From Acidobacteriota bacterium (GTDB lineage Bacteria > Acidobacteriota > Vicinamibacteria > Vicinamibacterales > CAVVIG01), in NCBI GenBank assembly GCA_018268955.1, contig JAFDVO010000038.1:50835-114834 (forward strand): 64,000 bases of DNA, in the 5' to 3' direction. The notes under the pieces were generated by a model. It made no database searches. It was not told the DNA's origin and saw nothing but the letters and a program-made list of their open reading frames with translations. Below, piece after piece: positions 52,032-60,235 of this stretch (positions within the stretch are counted from its first letter, which is position 1; the number at the start of each line of letters is the position of its first letter). A program made the translations under genes and the position numbers.

Positions 52032-52227
52032 CGCAGAAACGCTGAAACGCTGAAACGCAGAAACGCCAAGGCGCAGAAATGCACGAAGGCACGAAGGCAC
52101 GAAGGCACGAAGGCGGAACGCTGGTCGCAGTGTCCGCGTCGCCGCATTCCTGCGTTCTCGCGTTGTTGCGTTGTTGCATTCCCGCATTCCTGCATTCCTG
52201 CATTCTTGCATTCTTGCATTCCCGCGT
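52032..52227. repeat. Octamer tandem arrays downstream of addA
   Basis: Three different 8-bp arrays fill the gap between convergent genes: GAAACGCT (52036-52066), ACGAAGGC (four copies, 52083-52114), and GCATTCCT/GCATTCTT/GCGTTGTT (52141-52227). No gene or hairpin-plus-T-tract terminator is visible among them. Confidence 0.8.
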
Positions 52228-52233
52228 TGGCCG

Positions 52234-55086
52234 CTACTTCCCGCCCCCCTCGGGCACCAGCGTCACCATCGTGTAGCGGTCGAGCGGGAAGTACTTCGTG
52301 AACACGTCCTTCACCGACGCCGGGGTCACGGCATCGATGCGCTGGGCGCGCGTGGTGATGTCCGACGGGTTGAGGCCGAGCAGGTGCACCGTCTGCAGGC
52401 GGCGAAGCCAGTAGTTGTTCTGCTTCAGCGCCGTCTCGTAGTCGCGCTTTGCGCCTTCGCGGGCCTTGGCGACGAGATCCTCGGGTGGCCCTTCCGTCTG
52501 CATCCGGCGCACTTCCTTCAGGACCCGATCGCTCATCGCGCCGATGTTCTCGGGTGCGGCGCCGAACTGGACCGCGATGTAGCCGTCGCCTCGCTGTGGC
52601 GGTGACTGCACCTGCGCGACCGAGACGGTGTAGGTCTGGCCGAGGTCCTCGCGAAGCGCATCGCGCAGCACCGTCTCGAGCACGGTCGTGGCCGCGATGA
52701 TCCGTTCCTGTTCGACCGGGTCGAACGGCGGATCGGCGAAGAAGCTGAGGATGGTCTGGGCGCGAGGTTCGCGCCCCTTCTGTACCTCGGCCTTCTGGAT
52801 GCCGGTCGGGAAGCGAACGCCGATGTCCTTGAACGCGGCCGTCTTCTGTCCAGTCGAGGGCAGGCCCGCGACCCACGTCGAGAGGGTCGGCAGGACATCG
52901 TCGACCTTGAAGGCACCCACCATGAAGAAGGTGAAGTCCGCCGCGTTCGCGAAGCGCTGGCGGTAGAAGTCCAGCATCTTCGTCCGATCGAGCGTCGCAA
53001 TCCGCTCGGTTGTGAGCGGCTCGGACGTGTAGTGGTTCGACGTGTTGATGGCCTCGACCTTCTCGCCGAACACCTGGCCCGGGCTCCGGCCGCGGTTGGC
53101 GACCGCCGCCTCGAGCTGCCGTCGCATCAGCGCGAAGGCGTCGGGGTCATCGCCGGGCGCGGTGAAGTCGAGATACAGCAGTTGAAGCGCTGTTTCGAGT
53201 TCGCCCGGAGCCGCCTGCCCGGAGACGCCGTGCGTGGCGGACGAGATGAACGGCGCCGCGGACGCGCGCTTCCCCGCGAGCATCTTGTCCAGGTCCGTGG
53301 CCTTGATGCCACCGAGGCCCGAGAGACCGATGTAGTGCGTCGCGAAGCTCGCCTGCAGGTAGTTCTCCTGGGACGCGAGGCTGGCTCCACCCGGGGCATA
53401 CATGGTGAAGAGGATCTGGTCGTTCTTGAAGTCGGTCGGCTTCAGCCAGGCTTCGACACCATTCGAGAACGTCACCACGGTGACGCCGATGTCGCCCAGC
53501 TCGCGCCTGGATACGACGGTGCCTGGCTGCGGCGCTTTCTCGACCAGCGTGCGCGTGCTCGTCGTATCGGTCCACGGCGTGAGGGCCACGCGATCCGCGG
53601 AGGCGAGCGCACCCCTGAGATCCGCTTCCTGCGGGACCTTCACCGAGTCCTTCTGCGGCATCACCGCCATGACGACTTCGCCTTCGCCGCCCAGCCGCTG
53701 CTTCGCCAGCGCCGTCACATCGTCGAGCGAGATCGCGGGCAGGAACTGCTGCACGAGCCGCCACTCATACTCGATGCCCGGGCTCGGCTCCTCGTTCAGG
53801 AAGTAGCCGAGGTACTCCTGCGCGTACGAGCCGCTCTCGTTCTTGTCGCGCTCGTTGTAGGCGCGTTCGTAGAACGAGCGCATCCAGAGCTTTGCGCGAT
53901 CCAGTTCAGACTGGTTGAACCCGTACTGCAGCACGCGCCGTGCTTCAATCCGCAGGGCGGCGAGCCCGTCAGGAATGCCGCCGTCCGTCACGCGGGCATT
54001 CAAGCCGAATGTATCGACGGTGCGCGTGAGCGATCCGCCCCCGCCGCCTGCCCCAAGGAACTTCGCGTCCGGCTTGCGCGCCAGCTCGCCGAAGCGGTCG
54101 TTCAGCATGTGCGAGAAGAGGCTCGCCACGAGGCTGCGGCGGTAATCGCCGACGCGGCTCTGCGGATCGGCCGGCCGCTTGTGCAGGATCTGCACGGACG
54201 AGGAGGTCACTTCGGGGTCGCTGACGATGCTGACGAGATCCTCGGTGTGGAGCGGCACGGTCGCATCCGGCAGCGCCGCCTGCGGTGCGCGGGTGCGCAG
54301 TGGGCCGAACGCATCGCGAATGCCCGCCTCGATGTCCGCCACGTCGATGTCGCCCACCACGATGAGCGCGATGCGATCGGGTCGGTACCAGGCATCGTAG
54401 AAGTCACGCAGCCGCTGCACCGGCGCGCTGCGCAGGATCTCCGGCTTGCCGATCGGGTTGCGTTCCGCGTAGCGCGACTTGTAGTAGAGGACCGGCACCT
54501 GCTGGTCCCTGACGCGCGTCGCTGCCCCGAGTCGACCACGCCATTCCTCGATGACGACGCCGCGCTCCTTGTTGACCTCATCCTCGGTGAGCGAGAGCCC
54601 ACCGGCGAAGTCCGACATGGCCTGCAGACCCTTCGTGACGACCTCCTTCGAGTCGGTCGGCAGGTCCAGCATGTAGACCGTCTCGTCGAAGCTCGTATAC
54701 GCATTCACGTGGGGACCGAGCCGTGCGCCCTTCGACTCGAAGTACGACACCAGCTCGCCGGGCTTGAAGTGCGTGCTCCCGTTGAAGGCCATGTGCTCGA
54801 TCAGGTGTGCGAGCCCAAGCTGGTCGTCCGCTTCGTACAGCGAACCGGCCTTCACCGCGAGGCGCAGCGCCATGCGATGTGCCGGTCGGTCGTTCTTCCG
54901 GATGAAGTACGTGAAGCCGTTTGGCAGCGTTCCCGTGCGGACGGTGACGTCGAAAGGGATCCTGTCCTGAAGCGCGAGCGGAGGTGGCGCGGGCGCCGAC
55001 GCCTGCGCCTGAACCCTCGGGGGTGCCAGCGCAACGGTCGAGGCCAAGAGGAGGGTGACGCTGGCCGGACGAAGAAGTCCCTTCAT
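52234..55086 (-). CDS. Two-domain M16 zinc peptidase (PqqL-like)
   Basis: A 950-residue insulinase-family peptidase with a signal peptide (MKGLLRPASVTLLLASTVALA). The active site is the inverted motif His94-x2-Glu97-His98 in AHLIEHMAFNGS, with the downstream Glu expected in VNKERGVVIEEWRG. The second half repeats the fold without the motif, as in M16 proteins that form a clam shell around peptide substrates. It probably degrades peptides in the periplasm; PqqL of E. coli is a relative. The ATG at 55086 gives the signal peptide; upstream frame is repeat sequence. Confidence 0.9.
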   Translation of the reverse strand: MKGLLRPASVTLLLASTVALAPPRVQAQASAPAPPPLALQDRIPFDVTVRTGTLPNGFTYFIRKNDRPAHRMALRLAVKAGSLYEADDQLGLAHLIEHMAFNGSTHFKPGELVSYFESKGARLGPHVNAYTSFDETVYMLDLPTDSKEVVTKGLQAMSDFAGGLSLTEDEVNKERGVVIEEWRGRLGAATRVRDQQVPVLYYKSRYAERNPIGKPEILRSAPVQRLRDFYDAWYRPDRIALIVVGDIDVADIEAGIRDAFGPLRTRAPQAALPDATVPLHTEDLVSIVSDPEVTSSSVQILHKRPADPQSRVGDYRRSLVASLFSHMLNDRFGELARKPDAKFLGAGGGGGSLTRTVDTFGLNARVTDGGIPDGLAALRIEARRVLQYGFNQSELDRAKLWMRSFYERAYNERDKNESGSYAQEYLGYFLNEEPSPGIEYEWRLVQQFLPAISLDDVTALAKQRLGGEGEVVMAVMPQKDSVKVPQEADLRGALASADRVALTPWTDTTSTRTLVEKAPQPGTVVSRRELGDIGVTVVTFSNGVEAWLKPTDFKNDQILFTMYAPGGASLASQENYLQASFATHYIGLSGLGGIKATDLDKMLAGKRASAAPFISSATHGVSGQAAPGELETALQLLYLDFTAPGDDPDAFALMRRQLEAAVANRGRSPGQVFGEKVEAINTSNHYTSEPLTTERIATLDRTKMLDFYRQRFANAADFTFFMVGAFKVDDVLPTLSTWVAGLPSTGQKTAAFKDIGVRFPTGIQKAEVQKGREPRAQTILSFFADPPFDPVEQERIIAATTVLETVLRDALREDLGQTYTVSVAQVQSPPQRGDGYIAVQFGAAPENIGAMSDRVLKEVRRMQTEGPPEDLVAKAREGAKRDYETALKQNNYWLRRLQTVHLLGLNPSDITTRAQRIDAVTPASVKDVFTKYFPLDRYTMVTLVPEGGGK

Positions 55087-55147
55087 GCGCGGATTATACG
55101 GCGGACGACCTGCGGCGCTTGTGAGACACGGTCCGCTGGTGGTAGAG

Positions 55148-55190
55148 GTCCAACCTCCAACCTCCAACCTCCGACCTCCAACCTCCAAGT
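55148..55190. repeat. AACCTCC heptamer array
   Basis: About five copies of AACCTCC with one GACCTCC variant lie upstream of the M16 gene, just beyond the stop codon of the PEGA-protein gene on the same strand. The array is GGAGGTT on the sense strand, which would look like tandem Shine-Dalgarno sequences in RNA but lies ~60 bases from the M16 start. Confidence 0.75.
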
Positions 55191-55193
55191 CGT

Positions 55194-55976
55194 TCATCGT
55201 CGCCGCAAGCTGATGTTGACCGGCGTTGTCTCACCGCGACGGACGTCGACGTCGGTGCTGAACGGCTCGTAGCCGTCGCGGTCGACCTCGATGCGGTGTT
55301 GTCCCTCGGCGACCTGCACGATCAGGCGCTCGTCGCCGTTCGATGGGCCGTCCCACTCTTCGCCATCGATACGGACGACGGCGCCGCCCGGTTGCACCCG
55401 GATGGACAGCGCGGCGTAGCGGGACTGCGCCTGAGGCTCCGCTGGTGCGGTGCGCGGACCGCGCCGCGGCGGCTGGTCGGTGGGGCCGCGGCGGGTCATC
55501 GGCCCAGGGGGTGACGGCGGCTCGGGCGGCAGTGGCGGGGCATAGGGATCCTCGGGACCCTGCGCGCGTGCGCGATCCGCGTCGGTAGGTGTGGGCTGCG
55601 GTTCCTCGGGTTCGCCCGGGCTGAGCTTCTCCAGCGCACCATCGATGGTGCGCGTGGCATTCGGGCTCAGGTACAGGCGCTGCCGCAGCGAGCGGTATCC
55701 CTCCCGATAGATCGTGATCTCGTGCTCGCCAGGGAGCACGTGCAGCCGCTGGAGCCGGCCGTCGAACTCCTCGACCTTGCCGGCGAAGTAGCCGTCGACG
55801 TAGACCGACGCGTCCTTCGGCTTCACGTTCAGCCGCAGGTGGCTCTCGGGCTGCGTATAGCGGTAGGCGCCGTACGGCGGGTAGGGAGGATAGCGCCACT
55901 GGGCAGCGGCTGGTGAGGGCAGCGCGGCTGCCGCCAGCAGCAGCACCGAGGACACGACGAAGGCTCTGGTCCGCAC
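55194..55976 (-). CDS. PEGA-domain exported protein
   Basis: About 260 residues. Signal peptide (VVSSVLLLAAAALPSPAAAQ), then two PEGA-like beta domains: residues ~48-120 (HLRLNVKPKDASVYVDGYFAG...GEHEITIYREGYRS) and ~190-255 (LSIRVQPGGAVVRIDGEEW...GQHRIEVDRDGYEPF), separated by a proline-rich linker. PEGA domains are surface or periplasmic modules of unknown exact role, possibly binding the wall. I start at the GTG at 55976 because AGGAG lies eight bases upstream; the in-frame GTG at 55985 is too close to it. Confidence 0.82.
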   Translation of the reverse strand: MRTRAFVVSSVLLLAAAALPSPAAAQWRYPPYPPYGAYRYTQPESHLRLNVKPKDASVYVDGYFAGKVEEFDGRLQRLHVLPGEHEITIYREGYRSLRQRLYLSPNATRTIDGALEKLSPGEPEEPQPTPTDADRARAQGPEDPYAPPLPPEPPSPPGPMTRRGPTDQPPRRGPRTAPAEPQAQSRYAALSIRVQPGGAVVRIDGEEWDGPSNGDERLIVQVAEGQHRIEVDRDGYEPFSTDVDVRRGETTPVNISLRRR

Positions 55977-56163
55977 GGTGAACACTCCTGATCTGTTTGC
56001 GTAATGCCGGTCAGAAGGGCAACCACCATGCCACGGCTGCGCTGCGATTCCGCGCCGCTCGATGCGCTGTCAGGCGCGTGTTGTCCCCGTGTGGTCACAG
56101 CCACTGTCGCGGCGTGAGGACGCGGCCGACCCTCGAGCGCCGCGTACACCGCGGGCGGGTGCC

Positions 56164-56193
56164 TTGACAGAGCGTGGACGATTCCTCCAAAAT
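56164..56193 (+). promoter_or_regulatory. Candidate promoter of the sulfur-locus receptor
   Basis: TTGACA (56164-56169) is a perfect -35 box, followed after 18 bp by CAAAAT (56188-56193), which matches four of six -10 positions. Transcription would begin near 56200, about 20 bases before the cysteine-rich leader frame and about 190 before the receptor gene. The 56-bp to 200-bp region further upstream (55977-56160) shows no gene. Confidence 0.5.
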
Positions 56194-56220
56194 GCTCAGC
56201 CAGTGTTCGCCTCTCACCAG

Positions 56221-56289
56221 ATGTGTTGTCGGCCCTGTTGCGCTGCGGCGTGTTGCTGCATGTGTATCGAGCCGACGATCGTCCGGTGA
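56221..56289 (+). CDS. Cysteine-rich leader peptide upstream of TonB receptor
   Basis: A 22-residue frame beginning MCCRPCCAAACCCMC and ending IEPTIVR before TGA. Eight of 22 codons are cysteine (TGT/TGC) in runs of two, two, three and one. This is far beyond chance in GC-rich DNA and is the hallmark of leader peptides whose translation measures charged tRNA-Cys. The stop codon (56287-56289) overlaps GAGAAG (56288-56293), which can pair with the anti-Shine-Dalgarno strand downstream. The frame is open further upstream, but the ATG at 56221 starts right at the cysteine run and about 20 bases after the predicted transcription start. No strong Shine-Dalgarno is seen. Polycysteine leader frames acting as attenuators are known from mycobacteria. 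Confidence 0.72.
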   Translation: MCCRPCCAAACCCMCIEPTIVR

Positions 56290-56390
56290 GAAGGTCCCGC
56301 CCGTAGATTCCCCTCTACAGTTTTCGCGCTTCTCCCGGGTGTCGCTCGGCGTCTCCGTGCACCCAACCCTTTGTCCGATGTGGAGAAGCG
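56288..56390 (+). promoter_or_regulatory. Predicted cysteine-responsive translational attenuator
   Basis: CGCTTCTCC (56327-56335) is a perfect nine-base complement of GGAGAAGCG (56382-56390), the ribosome site touching the receptor ATG at 56391; pairing would block translation. GAGAAG (56288-56293), at the leader stop codon, can pair with CTTCTC (56329-56334) instead. A ribosome finishing the leader would cover GAGAAG and favour blockage; one stalled on cysteine codons would leave it free to release the ribosome site. A weak hairpin GTAGA-TCTAC (56303-56318) followed by AGTTTT could add transcriptional control. All pairing is by eye. Confidence 0.6.
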
Positions 56391-58979
56391 ATGATTTCGA
56401 CAGTGAAGACCGTTGCCGCGCTGCTGGCGCTGGCGACGACGGTTCCAGGTCCGGTGTTCGCGCAGGAAAGCGCGGTTCTCACCGGGGTAATCAAGGACAG
56501 TAATGGCGGCGTGCTGCCCGGTGTCACCGTTCGCGTGACGAGCGTGGCCGGTGGTACGAGCACCGACGTGGTGACCGACGGCAGCGGCGCGTATCGGGTG
56601 CCGGGACTGCCGAACGGCTCGTACCGGATCGAGGCGGAACTCGATGGCTTCGAGGGCGGTTCTGCGATCGTCAGCCTGAGGGGCAGCGAGGCCGCGACAG
56701 CGGACCTCGTGCTCTCGCCCTCACGGCTCACGGAATCGGTGGTGGTGACGGCGCGGCGGATCGAGGAAGAGGCGCAGGAAGTGCCGATTCCCGTGTCCGT
56801 CATCCGCGGTGACCTCGTGGCGGATGCGGGCGCATTCAACGTGAACCGCATGAAGGAGATGCTGCCCACCGTCCAGTTCTACTCGACCAACCCGCGCAAC
56901 TCGGCGATCAACATCCGCGGCCTGGGCGCGCCGTTCGGGCTCACGAACGACGGCATCGAGCCGGGCGTGGGGCTCTACATCGACGGCGTGTTCTTCGCCC
57001 GTCCGGCGGCGGCGACGCTCGACTTCCTCGATGTCGAACAGGTCGAAGTGCTGCGCGGTCCGCAGGGCACGCTGTTCGGCAAGAACACCACGGCCGGCGC
57101 CATCAACGTGACGACGCGCAAGCCGGCGTTCACGCCCTCATCAGAGGCGGAACTGAACTTCGGCAACCTTGGGTACGTGCAGGCGAAGGCGTCGATCACC
57201 GGTCCGCTCGTCCGCCACGTGGCTGCGCGGCTCTCGTTCTCGGGCACCCAGCGTGACGGCACGCTGCTGAACGTGAAGACCGGCAACGACGTCAACGACA
57301 TGAACAACCTTGGCGTCCGCGGGCAGGTGCTGTTCGCGCCGAGCGATCGCTTCGCGCTCACGCTCGCGGCGGATCACACCAGGCAGCGCGTGAAAGGGAA
57401 CACCCAGGTCATTGCGGGCGTTGCGCCGACGCTCCGCGCGGCGAATCGGCAGTGGGCTGCCATCGCCGCCGACCTGAACTACGCGCCACCCAGCTACAAC
57501 GCGTTCGATCGACTGACGGACGTCGACACACCGATCCGCTCCTATCAGGATCTCGGCGGCACATCGCTCAACATCGACTGGAAGCTCGGGCCGGGGAGGC
57601 TGACCTCCACGTCCGCGTGGCGCTTCTGGGACTGGAACCCCTCGAACGATCGCGACTTCATCGGCCTGCCGGTCACGACCGTGTCGTCCGGAACCTCGAA
57701 GCAGCAGCAGTGGACGCAGGAGGTCCGCTACGCGGGCGACCTCTCGAAGAGGGCGAACTTCGTCGCCGGCGTCTTCTACTTCAACCAGGGGATCGATTCG
57801 AACCCGGTCATCAAGCAGGAGCAGGGCTCGGCTGCGTGGCGTGTGCTCCTCGCGCCGGGCGCGAACGCCGCAACGCCGGGGCTGCTCGACGGCTACGGTT
57901 TCGATCAGTACCTGAATTACGACAACACCAGCGCGGCGGTGTTCGGGCAGGTTGAGTGGTCGATCACCGATCGGCTGCGTGTGCTGCCAGGCCTCCGGGT
58001 GAACTACGACAAGAAGACGGTCGACTTCGACCAGCGGATCTACGGCGGGCTCCAGACGAGCAACGCGGCGCTCGTCGCGCTCCAGCGTTCCGTGCTCGCG
58101 CCGCAGGCCTACAACGCGAACGTGGCCGACACGAACACGTCGGGCCAGGGCACGGTCGCGTATCGGTTCGCCGACAGCGTCAACACCTACGCGACCTACG
58201 CGACCAGCTTCAAGTCGGTGGGCCTCAACCTCAACGGCGTGCCGACCGACGCGCAGGACCAGCCGGTGCTCTCGGCAGCGACGGTCAAGCCTGAGAAGGT
58301 GCACCACGTCGAGGCGGGTATCAAGACGACGCCGCTGCGCGGGGTGACCGCGAACCTCGCGGTGTTCGATACGGAAATCAAGGACTTCCAGGCGCAGGTG
58401 GTGAACGCCGGGGTCGGCGTGCTCCGCGGATATCTGGCGAACGCCGAGAAGGTGCGCGTGCGCGGGCTCGAGTTCGACGGCAGCGTCGCGTTCGGCAAGC
58501 GCCTGTCGCTCTACGCCGCGGCCGCCGCGACCGACGGCAAGTACATCGCCTTTACCGACGCGCCGCCGCCGCTCGAGGAGACCGGCGGGCCGCAGGTGAA
58601 GGACATCTCGGGATCGCGGCTCCCGGGTGTGTCGAAGGCCGCCGTGTCGTTCGGCGGTGAATGGGTGGAGCAGGGGCGGCTGCTCGGCCGTTCCGGGCAG
58701 GTCTTCACCGCCTTCGACACCAGCTACCGTTCCGAGTTCTCGTCGAGCGCCACGGCCTCGAAGTACCTGGTCGTGCCCGGGTACACGCTCGTGAACGCCC
58801 GCGTGGGGTTCCGCGCCGCGGAAGGGTGGACCGTCTCGGTCTGGGCCCGGAACCTGTTCGACACCAACTACTACGACCTCCTGTCTGCCGTACCCGGCAA
58901 CTCGGGCCTGTACGTCGGGCAGCCCGGCGACCCTCGCACGGTGGGCGTGACGGTACGCCTCGCGTTCAGGGGCCGCTAG
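56391..58979 (+). CDS. TonB-dependent receptor of the sulfur locus
   Basis: An 862-residue receptor. Signal peptide (VAALLALATTVPGPVFAQ), carboxypeptidase-regulatory domain at ~28-105 (LTGVIKDSNGGVLPGVTVRV, GAYRVPGLPNGSYRIEAEL), a TonB-box-like stretch (ESVVVTARRIEE), a plug with INIRGLG, YIDGVFFARP and VEVLRGPQGTLFGKNTTAGAIN, and a barrel ending TVRLAFRGR. It is classical FecA/BtuB-like rather than Oar-like. Position ahead of a TauE/SafE permease and cysDN, and behind a cysteine-rich leader, suggests uptake of an organosulfur compound. GGAG five bases before the ATG is a good ribosome site that the leader structure can hide. Confidence 0.87.
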   Translation: MISTVKTVAALLALATTVPGPVFAQESAVLTGVIKDSNGGVLPGVTVRVTSVAGGTSTDVVTDGSGAYRVPGLPNGSYRIEAELDGFEGGSAIVSLRGSEAATADLVLSPSRLTESVVVTARRIEEEAQEVPIPVSVIRGDLVADAGAFNVNRMKEMLPTVQFYSTNPRNSAINIRGLGAPFGLTNDGIEPGVGLYIDGVFFARPAAATLDFLDVEQVEVLRGPQGTLFGKNTTAGAINVTTRKPAFTPSSEAELNFGNLGYVQAKASITGPLVRHVAARLSFSGTQRDGTLLNVKTGNDVNDMNNLGVRGQVLFAPSDRFALTLAADHTRQRVKGNTQVIAGVAPTLRAANRQWAAIAADLNYAPPSYNAFDRLTDVDTPIRSYQDLGGTSLNIDWKLGPGRLTSTSAWRFWDWNPSNDRDFIGLPVTTVSSGTSKQQQWTQEVRYAGDLSKRANFVAGVFYFNQGIDSNPVIKQEQGSAAWRVLLAPGANAATPGLLDGYGFDQYLNYDNTSAAVFGQVEWSITDRLRVLPGLRVNYDKKTVDFDQRIYGGLQTSNAALVALQRSVLAPQAYNANVADTNTSGQGTVAYRFADSVNTYATYATSFKSVGLNLNGVPTDAQDQPVLSAATVKPEKVHHVEAGIKTTPLRGVTANLAVFDTEIKDFQAQVVNAGVGVLRGYLANAEKVRVRGLEFDGSVAFGKRLSLYAAAAATDGKYIAFTDAPPPLEETGGPQVKDISGSRLPGVSKAAVSFGGEWVEQGRLLGRSGQVFTAFDTSYRSEFSSSATASKYLVVPGYTLVNARVGFRAAEGWTVSVWARNLFDTNYYDLLSAVPGNSGLYVGQPGDPRTVGVTVRLAFRGR

Positions 58980-59010
58980 CGAATAGAGTGCTTCAGCGTC
59001 AGGAACACGC

Positions 59011-59889
59011 ATGAACGAACAGATGCTCTGGCTTGGTGCCATCACGTTGCTCGCCGCGACGGTGAACGGCGCGCTCGGATACGGGTTCTCCTCGATCACC
59101 GTCCCGCTCGCACTGCTGTTCCTCTCGAACCGCGTGCTGAACCCGGCGTTGATCCTCATCGAGGTGCCGCTCAACGCGTACGTCCTCTGGGTCAACCGCG
59201 GCTCGCTGTCGGCGGTGTGGCGGCGCGTGCTCCCGGTCATCATCGGCCTGGTGCCCGGCATCATCGCAGGCACCTTCATGCTCTCGGCCGTGAGCCCTGA
59301 CTGGCTGAAGTTCTACACCTACATCGTCCTGCTGCCGCTCATCCTGCTACAGGCGGCTGGCGTGCGACGGCCGATCCAGGCGGAGCAGAGCGCAGGGTTC
59401 GCGTTCGGGGCGGGCGTCGGCATCCTCTACTCGGTGACGACCATCTCGGGCCCGCCGCTGGCGATTGCCCTCAACAACCAGGGGCTGGAGAAGCGGGAGT
59501 TTCGCGCGGCGCTCGGGGTCATCCGCCTCGCGGAGTCCTCGATGACCGCGATCGCCTACCTCACGGCCGGGCTGTTCGTCAGGTCCAGCTTCGCGCTGGT
59601 GCCCTGGATCGTGCCGAGCGTGGCGATCGGGGTCCCACTCGGCGCGCAGATCATCCAGCGGATGCGGCCCGAGACGTTCCGACGCATCTGCATGAGCTTC
59701 GATGCGTGGGTCGTCGCCTTCGGCCTCTCGAAGCTGGTGCACGACCTGCGGCTCATCCCAACCAACTCCGCCTACTTCGTGCTCCTCGCCGTGATCGTCG
59801 TCGACGCCTGGCTGCTGTACCGGTTCTTCCACATCCTCGAGACGGAGGACGCGATGCGGCCCGGACTCGCGCCACGAGTGGAGGGATAG
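59011..59889 (+). CDS. TauE/SafE-family permease
   Basis: A 292-residue inner-membrane protein with about eight hydrophobic helices. Family features: the first-helix pattern GALGYGFSSITVPLALLF near residues 20-37, and the half repeat FAFGAGVGILYSVTTISGPPLAIALNNQGL at ~130-160. Members move sulfite, sulfoacetate, taurine-derived or other organosulfonate anions. It lies 31 bp after the TonB receptor gene with AGGA six bases before its ATG, so both are likely in one operon: the receptor would cross the outer membrane and this protein the inner one. Confidence 0.87.
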   Translation: MNEQMLWLGAITLLAATVNGALGYGFSSITVPLALLFLSNRVLNPALILIEVPLNAYVLWVNRGSLSAVWRRVLPVIIGLVPGIIAGTFMLSAVSPDWLKFYTYIVLLPLILLQAAGVRRPIQAEQSAGFAFGAGVGILYSVTTISGPPLAIALNNQGLEKREFRAALGVIRLAESSMTAIAYLTAGLFVRSSFALVPWIVPSVAIGVPLGAQIIQRMRPETFRRICMSFDAWVVAFGLSKLVHDLRLIPTNSAYFVLLAVIVVDAWLLYRFFHILETEDAMRPGLAPRVEG

Positions 59890-59951
59890 GGCGCGCACGC
59901 GCCAACCGCTGAAATGGCAACACGCAGAATGCAACGACGCAGTAGGCTCGA

Positions 59952-59985
59952 GGGGCTGGTAGGGCTGGTGGGACTCGCAGGACTG
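59952..59985. repeat. GGGCTGGTA G-rich array after the permease gene
   Basis: GGGGCTGGTAGGGCTGGTGGG lies about 60 bases after the permease stop, G-rich on the coding strand as with the other 3'-end arrays. It is followed by a short GCCCATGGCCCATCGCCC patch (60003-60020). Otherwise 59890-60020 holds nothing recognisable. Confidence 0.6.
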
Positions 59986-60024
59986 TCGTTGGATATCCGG
60001 TGTGCCCATGGCCCATCGCCCGAA

Positions 60025-60057
60025 TTGACGTGGACGCGGTGAATTGATACATATACA
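60025..60057 (+). promoter_or_regulatory. Candidate promoter of the cysD leader
   Basis: TTGACG (60025-60030), then 17 bp, then TACATA (60048-60053) within an AT-rich island; TATACA (60052-60057) is an alternative -10. Either would start transcription at about 60060-60065, at or a few bases before the leader ATG at 60065. No Shine-Dalgarno precedes that ATG, so the leader may be read from a leaderless transcript. Confidence 0.5.
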
Positions 60058-60064
60058 TGTACTG

Positions 60065-60154
60065 ATGTCGACGTGCTGTCGCCGCGCCTGTTGTTGTCCC
60101 GATGCTCTCGGGCCCGTGCTGCGCGGTCGTGCGTCACAGCGAACCACTCGCTGA
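60065..60154 (+). CDS. Cysteine-rich leader peptide upstream of cysD
   Basis: A 29-residue frame beginning MSTCCRRACCCP and ending with TGA at 60152-60154. Five cysteine codons come in a pair (60074-60079) and a triple (TGTTGTTGT, 60089-60097). A short hairpin begins at the next base after the triple, and a strong intrinsic terminator follows 30 bases after the stop. This is the classical layout of an amino-acid-biosynthesis attenuator, with cysteine as the measured amino acid and sulfate assimilation as the regulated pathway. The peptide itself need have no function. The frame is the same as cysD but ends 81 bases before it. Confidence 0.78.
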   Translation: MSTCCRRACCCPDALGPVLRGRASQRTTR

Positions 60155-60194
60155 ACCAGGTTCTCAAACGGAATCACCGACCAGAAGCCCGGGA
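60098..60194 (+). promoter_or_regulatory. Predicted antiterminator and pause hairpin of cysD attenuator
   Basis: CCCGA (60098-60102) pairs with TCGGG (60108-60112) as a hairpin directly after the cysteine codons. TCTCGGGC (60106-60113) is also complementary (one G-U) to GCCCGGGA (60187-60194), the 5' arm of the terminator. A ribosome stalled on the TGT triple would mask CCCGA, letting the second strand capture the terminator arm and permit read-through into cysD. The three structures are mutually exclusive as attenuation requires. Confidence 0.6.
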
Positions 60195-60218
60195 TCGCTC
60201 CCGGGCTTTTTTTGTTTT
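60185..60218 (+). terminator. Intrinsic terminator between leader and cysD
   Basis: A perfect 10-bp stem (AAGCCCGGGA / TCCCGGGCTT, 60185-60194 and 60199-60208) with a TCGC tetraloop is followed by a T-rich tract (TTTTTTGTTTT). It lies only 18 bases before the cysD ATG and after the cysteine leader frame, so it must be conditional. It is the strongest intrinsic terminator I found in the window. Confidence 0.85.
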
Positions 60219-60235
60219 CCCAGGGTCTTCTGCAC

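Noticed and set aside
56092..56130. A cobalamin-riboswitch-like AGCCACTG stretch upstream of the sulfur-locus receptor
   Set aside because: Only this short block matches; the other conserved blocks and the B12 box are missing, and the cysteine leader gives a better explanation for the region.
60073..60235. Alternative open frames through the cysD leader region
   Set aside because: They run through the terminator hairpin and T-tract and read unrelated low-information sequence; the 60065 frame with clustered Cys codons fits the regulatory layout.
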